Source: DAOPZC01 sp035353175 (GTDB lineage: Bacteria > Verrucomicrobiota > Kiritimatiellia > RFP12 > UBA1067). Taken from it: DNA of 11,717 nt. The stretch is taken from positions 1 to 11,717 of the forward strand of contig DAOPZC010000099.1 of the NCBI GenBank assembly GCA_035353175.1, in the 5' to 3' direction. The position numbers and the translations under genes were made by a program. The notes beneath the pieces are model-generated. The model did no database searches. It saw only the letters and a program-made list of their open reading frames with translations, and had not been told where the DNA came from. This document shows positions 1-6,587 of the stretch, one piece after another; position 1 is the stretch's first letter; each line of letters starts with the position of its first letter.

Positions 1-78
1 ACCCGGACGGCCCGACGCGGACCAGCAAGCAAGTGAAACGGGGATGCGCCCGCCGCCATCGGGAAAACGATGAAAGTG

Positions 79-107
79 TTGTGTGCGCCTGAAAAAAGGG
101 TTAATAT
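79..107 (+). promoter_or_regulatory. candidate sigma70-like promoter for the operon
   Basis: The leader holds an AT-rich island (about 100-126) in otherwise GC-rich DNA. A TTGTGT hexamer at 79-84 and a TAATAT hexamer at 102-107 are separated by 17 bp, which is the usual -35/-10 spacing, but both match the consensus only partly. A TATAAA at 114-119 is an alternative -10 without a clear -35. If this is right, transcription would start near 114 and give an untranslated leader of roughly 90 nt before the kinase gene. No sigma54 -24/-12 motif was seen. This is a weak prediction from spacing and base composition only. Confidence 0.3.
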
Positions 108-135
108 GTAAATTATAAAGATTCGTGCAGGGATT

Positions 136-146
136 CGTTCCGAACG
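136..146. promoter_or_regulatory. short palindrome, possible operator
   Basis: CGTTC (136-140) and GAACG (142-146) form an inverted repeat around a single central base. It overlaps one copy of a GATTCGT direct repeat found at 120-126 and 132-138, twelve bases apart. It lies just downstream of the candidate promoter, where a regulator could bind. No protein can be named for it, and short palindromes occur by chance. Confidence 0.25.
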
Positions 147-170
147 TGTGATGCAGGCTGCACGCGTTAT

Positions 171-187
171 GGTCGTTTCAAACGGCC
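171..187 (+). other. small RNA hairpin in the 5' leader
   Basis: GGTCGT (171-176) pairs with ACGGCC (182-187), with one G-U pair in RNA, around a TTCAA loop. The hairpin ends 17 nt before the kinase start codon, in a region without a strong Shine-Dalgarno sequence. It has no U-tract, so it is not an intrinsic terminator. An effect on translation of the first gene is possible but only inferred. Confidence 0.25.
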
Positions 188-204
188 ACGGATCTTAACG
201 TGAA

Positions 205-3144
205 ATGAGTGACGCTGCCAAACATATCCAGATCCCTGCCGGCTGGCAACAGCATATGACCCGGGTGTTCCGCAGAAAGCTGATCGGCCTGTGTGTGGTC
301 GTCCCGGTTCTTTTGTTTGGGTGGCTTTGGTACGTGTTTCGCGCGAATGCGCAAACGCGTGACGTCACGGCTCCCGCAAGCGTCAGTTGCCCAGGGGAAA
401 AAGCGTCCGCGTTGAAACTCTCGGCTGAGGAACAGGCTTGGTTGCGCGAACATCCGGTTGTCCGCGTGGCGCTGGATCCGGCCTGGCCACCGATCGAATT
501 CAAGGACGCACGGGGCGCGGTGGCGGGCATATCCGCAGACTATATGAGGCTGGTTGAGCAGCGTCTGGGGGTCACTTTCGAGTGGGACCTCGGTCTGAGC
601 TGGAACGAATCCTATCAGCAGTTGAAAGCGTGGAAGAGAGATTTGGCCACGTGCCTGTCCGAGACCGAAGAGCGTCGTGCGTTCCTGTCCTTCACGAAGC
701 CATATCTGGTCTCCCCGATCGTGGTCCTGACGCATGTGGGTGTCAGTTACATCGGCAACCTGCGTGAACTGGCCGGCAAAAGGATCGCCGTCGTGGACGG
801 ACATGCGGCGGGAGAGTGGATTGCCCGCGACTATCCCGAGATCGAGCGGGTCAAGGTCGCTTCAACGCAAGAGGGAATTGATCGTCTCGGCCATCATGAG
901 GTCTTTGCATTTGTGGACAACATGCTGGTGCTCTCCTATTTTCTGGCAAAAGTCAACCGCTCTGACCTTAAGATATCGGGGACGTCACCCTACGTTTATG
1001 CCCAGTCCATGGCGGTCCGCAAGGATTGGGGGATTCTTGCGGATATCCTGCAGAAGGCGCTGGATTCGATTTCCGAGGAGGATCGCGCGGCTCTTTATCA
1101 GAAATGGGTGCCGGTCCGGCTCTCTCCCGCTTTCGATTACCCGCTGTTCTGGAAGATGGTGGCGATCTTCGTCCTGATGCTGGGCGGCCTGTTGGCCTGG
1201 AACCACAAGCTGTCGTTCGAGATCAAAAAACGGAAGCGGGCCGAAACGGCTTTAAAAGAGAGCGAGGAGAACTACAGAAGGCTTTTCGAAGAGCACGCCG
1301 CGGTCAAGCTGATCGTCGATCCGGCCACCGGCGCGATTCTGGCGGCGAACCAGGCGGCGGCCGCGTTCTATGGCTGGCCCCGCGAGGCGTTCACGCGGAT
1401 GAACATCCGGCAGATCAGCGCGTTGTCGCCGGACGACCTCGGCCGCGAAATGAAGAAGGTGCTGGACAAGCACGAGTATCACTTCGAGTTTCAGCACCTT
1501 CTGGCCGACGGCACGATCCGCGATGTGGAGATCTTCAGCAGCCCCATCAGATGGAAGGACGGATATTATTTGCATTTGATCGTCCACGACGTCACCGAGC
1601 GCAAGAGCGCTGAGGCGGAGCGCGAGAGATTGATCGCGGCCATCGAGCAGGCCGCAGAAGGCGTCGTCATCGCCGGGGTGGACGGCGGAATCCGGTTTGT
1701 GAACCCGGCCATGGAAACGATCACCGGATTGCGCCGGAGCGAGCTGGTCGGGCAGAATGTCGATGTGCTCAAGAGCGAGGGCGAGAACGGCGCCTTCAAC
1801 CGCAACCTCTGGGATATCCTTTCCGGCGGCAAGCGGTGGAAGGGGCGTTTTGTGATCAAGCACAAGGACGGGACGCGCCATGTCGTGGAAGCGACCATTT
1901 CCCCGGTGCTGGACGCCGCCGGCAAGATCGTGAACTATGTGTCCGTCGAGCACGACATCACCGATCACGTGCGAATGTCCGAGCAGCTGCAACTGGCGCA
2001 GAAAATGGAGTCTGTCGGACGGCTGGCGGGTGGGGTGGCTCACGATTTCAACAACATGCTTCAGATCATTCTCGGACATGTGGAGCTGGCCATCGAGTCG
2101 GTGGGGCCCGAAGCGCCCGTTCTCCACGATCTCAAGGAGATCCAGAAAGCGACCCGGAATTCGGCCGATCTGACGCGGCAGCTGCTGGCGTTCGCCCGCA
2201 AGCAGACCATCGCGCCCCTGGTGCTCGATCTGAACGAGACGCTGTCTGGCATGCAGACCATGATCCAGAAGCTGATCGGAGAGGACATCGATCTGTCTTG
2301 GCGCCCCAAGTCCGGTTTGTGGCGGGTGAACGTGGATCCCTCGCAGGTCAAACAAATCCTCGTCAATTTGTGTCTGAATGCGCGCGACGCCATTCAAGGG
2401 GTGGGCAAGATCACCATCGAAACCGATAACGTCGTGTTTGACCCGGCGTACTGCGCGCGTCACGTCGGCGTTTCGAGCGGCGATTTCGTGATGGTCGCGG
2501 TCAGCGATAACGGCTGCGGCATCAGCGCGGAAGAGCAGAAACACCTGTTCGAACCCTTTTTCACCACCAAGAAGATGGGGCAGGGGGCCGGGCTCGGGCT
2601 GGCCACCGTGTACGGAATCGTCAAACAGAACAACGGCACCGTCAATGTGTACAGCGAACCCGGCCAAGGGTCGGTGTTTAAAATCTATTTGCCCCGGTAT
2701 GTCGGCGAGACGGCGGTTGCCCCGAAGGAGAGCATGGCGTCACCCGAACGCGGCAAGGGCGAACTGCTGCTGGTCGTCGAGGATGAGGTGGTGATTCTGA
2801 CCATGGTGCGGAAGACTTTGGAGAAGCTCGGGTACCGGGTCTTGACCGCCGAGACGCCGAGCCTCGCCCTGACTCTGGCCGCCACGCATGCGGGCGAGAT
2901 CCAGCTGCTCGTCTCCGATGTGGTCATGCCGGAGATGAACGGGCGCGAATTGGCCAAGCAAATCCAATCCCGTGACCCGAACGTCCGTGTGCTGTTCATG
3001 TCGGGCTATACGGCCAACGTGATCGCCCATCACGGCGTGTTGGATGCGGGGGTTCACTTTATCCAGAAACCTTTCACAACGGCAGACCTTGCCAAAAAAG
3101 TCCGGACGGCGCTTGATCAGGCGGAACCGCCGCAGAGTGTATGA
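205..3144 (+). CDS. membrane-bound hybrid sensor histidine kinase (SBP_bac_3 sensor, two PAS, HisKA, HATPase_c, receiver)
   Basis: A 979-residue sensor kinase that autophosphorylates on His and passes the phosphate to its own receiver. Residues 28-45 form a transmembrane segment. About 80-305 is a periplasmic-binding-protein-like (SBP_bac_3, EvgS/BvgS-style) sensor, and 314-332 is a second membrane segment. PAS domains lie at about 354-465 and 475-590. The HisKA H-box has the phospho-acceptor H613 (VAHDFNN). The ATPase has an N-box near N725, DNGCGI at 768-773, FEPFFTTK at 782-789 and GAGLGLA at 794-800. The receiver (about 853-975) has E859/D860, phospho-acceptor D905, S933 and K955. There is no DNA-binding output domain, so a separate partner must act downstream. 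R157 (in TEER) and D238 align by eye with the residues that bind the carboxylate and amino group in amino-acid-binding proteins such as HisJ. The start is uncertain: ATG 205 has only a weak GGA upstream, and in-frame ATG 256 (Met18) is an alternative. The stop overlaps the symporter start (ATGA). Confidence 0.93.
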   Translation: MSDAAKHIQIPAGWQQHMTRVFRRKLIGLCVVVPVLLFGWLWYVFRANAQTRDVTAPASVSCPGEKASALKLSAEEQAWLREHPVVRVALDPAWPPIEFKDARGAVAGISADYMRLVEQRLGVTFEWDLGLSWNESYQQLKAWKRDLATCLSETEERRAFLSFTKPYLVSPIVVLTHVGVSYIGNLRELAGKRIAVVDGHAAGEWIARDYPEIERVKVASTQEGIDRLGHHEVFAFVDNMLVLSYFLAKVNRSDLKISGTSPYVYAQSMAVRKDWGILADILQKALDSISEEDRAALYQKWVPVRLSPAFDYPLFWKMVAIFVLMLGGLLAWNHKLSFEIKKRKRAETALKESEENYRRLFEEHAAVKLIVDPATGAILAANQAAAAFYGWPREAFTRMNIRQISALSPDDLGREMKKVLDKHEYHFEFQHLLADGTIRDVEIFSSPIRWKDGYYLHLIVHDVTERKSAEAERERLIAAIEQAAEGVVIAGVDGGIRFVNPAMETITGLRRSELVGQNVDVLKSEGENGAFNRNLWDILSGGKRWKGRFVIKHKDGTRHVVEATISPVLDAAGKIVNYVSVEHDITDHVRMSEQLQLAQKMESVGRLAGGVAHDFNNMLQIILGHVELAIESVGPEAPVLHDLKEIQKATRNSADLTRQLLAFARKQTIAPLVLDLNETLSGMQTMIQKLIGEDIDLSWRPKSGLWRVNVDPSQVKQILVNLCLNARDAIQGVGKITIETDNVVFDPAYCARHVGVSSGDFVMVAVSDNGCGISAEEQKHLFEPFFTTKKMGQGAGLGLATVYGIVKQNNGTVNVYSEPGQGSVFKIYLPRYVGETAVAPKESMASPERGKGELLLVVEDEVVILTMVRKTLEKLGYRVLTAETPSLALTLAATHAGEIQLLVSDVVMPEMNGRELAKQIQSRDPNVRVLFMSGYTANVIAHHGVLDAGVHFIQKPFTTADLAKKVRTALDQAEPPQSV

Positions 3145-4484
3145 ATATCATTCAGGCCTATGTCCGTGTCCCGCTGGTTAAGCGCGTGGTGGCGGGCCTC
3201 CTGCTCGGGGCCCTCTGCGGCGGGGCCTTGTGGTCGCTTTCCGCCGCCTTCGGTTGCAAGGAAGCGGTTCAGGCGGCGCTGCGCTATTGCTCGCCATTCG
3301 GCACGGTGTTCATCGGCATGCTGAAAATGATCGTGGTCCCGACGGTCTTCTTCTCGCTGGTGAGCGGCGCCTCCGCCTTGCCTCTGAAGAGGCTGGGTCG
3401 GGTCGGCGGTAAAGTGGTGGGGTGGTACTTCGCCACCATGGCCTTTGCGGCCGCGCTGGGGATCGCGCTGGCCTTGTGGATCAACCCGGGCGCGGGCGCG
3501 TCGCTGACGGGGTGGCAGGAACTGGCGCGCCAGTTCGGCTCGCAGACTCGGAGCATCGCCGGATCGGACGCGCCGAAAACGCTGGTGGAGGTTCTGGAGA
3601 AGTTGTTGTCCGACTTCTTCCAAAACCCTTTCGCGGCGCTGGCGAACGGAAATTTTCTGGGCGTCATCGCCTTCGCCATCCTGTTCGGGATCAGCGTCCG
3701 CCTGGTGTTGGAGTCGTCCGATGACCCGCAGGTGCAGGCCAAAATGCGGACGGTCACCGACCTCTGTGACGCCTGCCTGCTGGCCCTCAACCGGATCATC
3801 GATTTCGTGATGAACTATTCGCCGATCGGCGTGTTCTTCCTGTCGATGGGCATCTTCTCGGTCTACGGCCCCTCCATCATCGGTCCGTACGTCACCGTTC
3901 TGGCCGGCGTCGCGTGCGGCGTCCTGCTGTTGCTGTTCGTCGCCTATCCGCTCCTGATCGCGGTCGTGGTGCGGAAGAACCCGTACAAAATCCTCGCCGC
4001 CGTACGCGAGGTCATGCTGTTCGCCTTTGTGACCCGCTCCAGCGCCGCCACGCTGCCGGTGACGATCCGGGTCGCCGAGGAGAATCTCGGCATCTCCCGC
4101 GAGCTCGCGAGTTTCTCGCTGCCGCTGGGAGCGACGGTCAACATGGACGGCGTGTGCATCCACTTGCCGATGTTCGCGATCCTGGCCGCCAACATGTTCG
4201 GCATCCACCTCACGTTCGGCGATCTGGCCGTGATGACCGTGACCACGGTGCTGGCGGCAGTGGGCGCGGGCGGAGTGCCGGGCGGCAGCCTGATGTTGCT
4301 TTTCATCATTCTGGGGGCGATCGGGCTCAATCCGTCGCAGACGGCCGTCATCGTGGCACTGGCGCTGGGCATCAACCCGATCCTCGACATGTTCGAAACG
4401 ATGTGCAATGTGACCGGCGACATCCTTTGCACCTACTCGGTCGCTTCTCTGGAAGGCCTGGCTCAGGGGGACGTTCACGCATGA
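3141..4484 (+). CDS. DAACS-family sodium-coupled symporter, SstT-like substrate site
   Basis: A 447-residue inner-membrane symporter of the dicarboxylate/amino acid:cation family (GltP/DctA/SstT fold), predicted to import a small organic solute with Na+ or H+. The signatures are in order: MIVVPTVFFSLVSG near 63-76, HP1 TRSSAATLP (298-306), TM7 GATVNMDG (330-337), HP2 GAGGVPGGS (375-383) and TM8 with D416, T420, N423 and D427. By alignment to the archaeal aspartate transporter GltPh, D416 corresponds to D394 (amino group) and N423 to N401 (alpha-carboxylate). The side-chain-carboxylate arginine R397 is replaced by E419, and T314 by V338. From memory, Glu at this TM8 position and TRSSAA in HP1 also occur in E. 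coli SstT (serine/threonine). A neutral amino acid is therefore a better guess than glutamate or a dicarboxylate. Its start overlaps the kinase stop by 4 bp and its stop overlaps larA by 4 bp, implying translational coupling. Confidence 0.9.
   Translation: MNIIQAYVRVPLVKRVVAGLLLGALCGGALWSLSAAFGCKEAVQAALRYCSPFGTVFIGMLKMIVVPTVFFSLVSGASALPLKRLGRVGGKVVGWYFATMAFAAALGIALALWINPGAGASLTGWQELARQFGSQTRSIAGSDAPKTLVEVLEKLLSDFFQNPFAALANGNFLGVIAFAILFGISVRLVLESSDDPQVQAKMRTVTDLCDACLLALNRIIDFVMNYSPIGVFFLSMGIFSVYGPSIIGPYVTVLAGVACGVLLLLFVAYPLLIAVVVRKNPYKILAAVREVMLFAFVTRSSAATLPVTIRVAEENLGISRELASFSLPLGATVNMDGVCIHLPMFAILAANMFGIHLTFGDLAVMTVTTVLAAVGAGGVPGGSLMLLFIILGAIGLNPSQTAVIVALALGINPILDMFETMCNVTGDILCTYSVASLEGLAQGDVHA
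4465..4470 (+). promoter_or_regulatory. ribosome binding site fixing the larA start
   Basis: AGGGGG lies 10 nt before ATG 4481, inside the last codons of the symporter gene. It decides the start: the reading frame is open far upstream (to about 3914), but everything before 4481 overlaps the symporter in another frame, and the LarA family N-terminus fits 4481. Confidence 0.65.
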
Positions 4485-5779
4485 CGCAGATTCGATTGCC
4501 GTACCACACGACGTGCCTGGAGGCGGAGATCCCGTCCCGGCGGGTGCGCGCGATTTTGACGCCAGCCTGTCACGGCGCGACGCCGGGCGAGGCGGGACCT
4601 TCGCTCGCGGAACAGCAGGCGCGGGTCACGCAGGCGCTCGATCGCCCGGTCGGTTCCGCCCGACTCGAGGAACTCGCGGACGGCAAAAAGACGGCGATCG
4701 TCATCACGAGCGACCACACGCGGCCGGTGCCCAGCCACGTGACGTTGCCGCTGCTGCTGGAACGCCTGCGCCGGGGCAACCCGCAGATCGCGGTCCGGAT
4801 TCTCGTGGCGACCGGGTGCCACCGGCCCACCTCGCCTGCCGAGATGAGCGCGAAGTTCGGCGCGGAGGTCGTGAGCCGCGAAACGTTTCTGCTGCACGAC
4901 TGCACGGATCAGGCCAGCCTCCGCTATCTGGGCCTGCTGCCCTCCGGCGGAGAGCTGTGGCTGAACCGTCACGCACTCGACGCCGATCTGCTGGTCGCGG
5001 AAGGCTTCATCGAGCCGCATTTCTTCGCGGGTTTTTCCGGAGGGCGCAAAAGCGTCCTGCCCGGCATTGCCGGACGTCAGACCGTGCTGGCGAACCACTG
5101 TTCCGCCTTCATCGCCGATCCCCATGCCCGCGCCGGCTGCCTGGAGGGCAACCCGATCCACCGCGACATGCTGTTCGCGGCGCGGCAGGCGAAGCTGGCC
5201 TTCATCCTCAACGTGACGCTCAACCCGGACAAGTCTGTCCGCGCCGCCTTCGCGGGCCATCCCGAACAGGCGCACGCCGAAGGCTGCAGGCAGATGGCGC
5301 AAACCGTGACCGTGCCCAGGGTGCCCGCCGAGATCGTCATCACCGGCAACGGGGGCTACCCGCTGGACCAGAACATCTATCAGGCGGTGAAGGGCATGAC
5401 CGCGGCCGAAGCGTGCTGCGCCCCGGGCGGCACAATCATCATGGTGGCGGGGTGCAGTGACGGCGCGGGCGGCGAGCACTTCTGCCGCGCGCTGGCCGAG
5501 GCGGAAAGCCCGCAGGCGCTGCTGGACCGGATCCTGCGCGTTCCCCAGCGGGAAACGCCGCCCGACCAATGGGAAGTCCAGATTCTGGCCCGCATTTTGT
5601 CGAAGCACCGCGTGATTCTGGTCACCGGCCTGTGTGACCCCGCACTCATCAAGTCCATGCGTATGGACCACGCCGCAACGCTGCAGGAGGCCCTCCGCAT
5701 GGCCTGCGGCAAGACCGGCGAAGAGGCGGGCGTCACCGTCATTCCGGACGGCGTTTCCGTTATTGTGGAGAATCCATGA
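4481..5779 (+). CDS. larA: nickel-pincer-dependent lactate racemase family protein (LarA)
   Basis: A 432-residue cytoplasmic racemase/epimerase of the LarA (DUF2088) family. It interconverts D- and L-lactate or a related 2-hydroxyacid by hydride transfer to the nickel-pincer nucleotide cofactor. Every key residue of Lactiplantibacillus plantarum LarA appears with a constant offset of six: D78 and R81 (in SDHTRPVP), H114 (ATGCHRP), H180 (FIEPHFF), K190 (GGRKSVLPG, the residue tethering the cofactor), H206 (Ni ligand) and W364 (DQW). H114 and H180 are the catalytic bases. Length is normal for the family. The cofactor-making genes larB, larC and larE are not in this window. The position directly before etfB-etfA-lctD parallels LctF in the A. 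woodii lactate operon, where racemisation feeds a stereospecific dehydrogenase. LarA homologues acting on other 2-hydroxyacids are known, so lactate is probable but not proven by sequence. Confidence 0.92.
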   Translation: MTQIRLPYHTTCLEAEIPSRRVRAILTPACHGATPGEAGPSLAEQQARVTQALDRPVGSARLEELADGKKTAIVITSDHTRPVPSHVTLPLLLERLRRGNPQIAVRILVATGCHRPTSPAEMSAKFGAEVVSRETFLLHDCTDQASLRYLGLLPSGGELWLNRHALDADLLVAEGFIEPHFFAGFSGGRKSVLPGIAGRQTVLANHCSAFIADPHARAGCLEGNPIHRDMLFAARQAKLAFILNVTLNPDKSVRAAFAGHPEQAHAEGCRQMAQTVTVPRVPAEIVITGNGGYPLDQNIYQAVKGMTAAEACCAPGGTIIMVAGCSDGAGGEHFCRALAEAESPQALLDRILRVPQRETPPDQWEVQILARILSKHRVILVTGLCDPALIKSMRMDHAATLQEALRMACGKTGEEAGVTVIPDGVSVIVENP

Positions 5780-5780
5780 A

Positions 5781-6575
5781 ATGAAGATCATTGTCTGCAT
5801 CAAACAAGTCCCGGGCACCACGCAGGTCGACATCGATGAGAAGACCGGCGTGCTCAAGCGGGACGGCGTCGAATCGAAGATCAACCCCTACGACCTGTAC
5901 GCGCTGGAGACGGCGCTGCGCCTGAAGGAGGCGAGCCCGGGAGCGACGGCCGTGGCGCTCACGATGGGGCCGCCGCAGGCCGAGCAGTCGCTGCGGGAAG
6001 CCCTGATGATGGGCATCGACGAGGTGGTGCTGGTTTCGGACCGCCGGTTCGCGGGCGCCGATGTCTTGGCGACCGCCCACACGCTGTCGCAGGCCATCCT
6101 CGCGCTGGGCGAGCCGGGCCTGATCCTGTGCGGCCAGCAAACCACCGACGGCGACACCGCCCAGGTGGGCCCCGAGATCGCCGAGTTCCTGAATATCCCG
6201 CACGCCACGAATGTCACCGCGATCTCCGACTTCAGCGGCGGGACGCTCACCGCGCAGGTGGACCTCCCGACAACGGAGGAAACCATCCGCATGCCGCTGC
6301 CGTGCCTGATCTCCGTCAACAAGGGCATCCATACGCCGCGGCTGCCGTCGTTCAAGCTCAAAAAGGCGACGCGCGCCCGCAAAATCAAGGTTCTCACGCT
6401 GGACGACCTGCCCGACGCGAATCCCGCGCACTACGGGCTGAACGGTTCCCCGACACAGGTCGTGCGCATCTTCCCGCCGGAGCACCACGTGACCCGCGAG
6501 ACGTGGGAAGGCTCGGGCGACGAACTGGCCGGCCGGCTCGGCCGGCATCTCCAAGAAGGCAAATTTTTAAACTGA
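5781..6575 (+). CDS. etfB: electron transfer flavoprotein beta subunit, bifurcating/confurcating type (LctB-like)
   Basis: A 264-residue EtfB subunit. In the bifurcating Etf group this subunit carries a second FAD (the bifurcating flavin, where ordinary Etf holds AMP) and exchanges electrons with NAD(H). Visible motifs are the N-terminal MKIIVCIKQVPGT, SDRRFAGADVLATA (86-99) and GQQTTDGDTAQVGPEIAE (118-135). The DGDTAQVGP form is typical of bifurcating Etf rather than of the respiratory chain partner of acyl-CoA dehydrogenases, whose version differs. ATG 5781 is chosen because the upstream ATG at 5776 runs into a stop after one further codon, GGAG (5767-5770) sits 10 nt ahead, and the family N-terminus begins here. 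It follows larA by a single base. It is expected to form a heterodimer with the EtfA encoded 12 bp downstream and a larger complex with the FAD dehydrogenase. Confidence 0.93.
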   Translation: MKIIVCIKQVPGTTQVDIDEKTGVLKRDGVESKINPYDLYALETALRLKEASPGATAVALTMGPPQAEQSLREALMMGIDEVVLVSDRRFAGADVLATAHTLSQAILALGEPGLILCGQQTTDGDTAQVGPEIAEFLNIPHATNVTAISDFSGGTLTAQVDLPTTEETIRMPLPCLISVNKGIHTPRLPSFKLKKATRARKIKVLTLDDLPDANPAHYGLNGSPTQVVRIFPPEHHVTRETWEGSGDELAGRLGRHLQEGKFLN

Positions 6576-6587
6576 GAGACGTATCGT

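Noticed and set aside
3914..4480. Upstream extension of the larA reading frame, giving a 621-residue protein
   Set aside because: It overlaps the well-supported symporter gene in another frame, its translation is Arg/Gly-rich without family resemblance, and the LarA family start with a good ribosome binding site is at 4481.
3141..4484. Calling the symporter a lactate permease
   Set aside because: The HP1, TM7, HP2 and TM8 motifs are those of the DAACS fold, not the LctP/LldP lactate permease family.
5634..5780. N-terminal extension of etfB
   Set aside because: The extra 49 codons lie out of frame inside larA, and the EtfB family N-terminus begins at 5781.
6532..6568. Intrinsic terminator between etfB and etfA
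   Set aside because: The stem lies inside the coding region and the T-run is about 17 nt away, not adjacent. The two genes encode obligate partners and should be co-transcribed.
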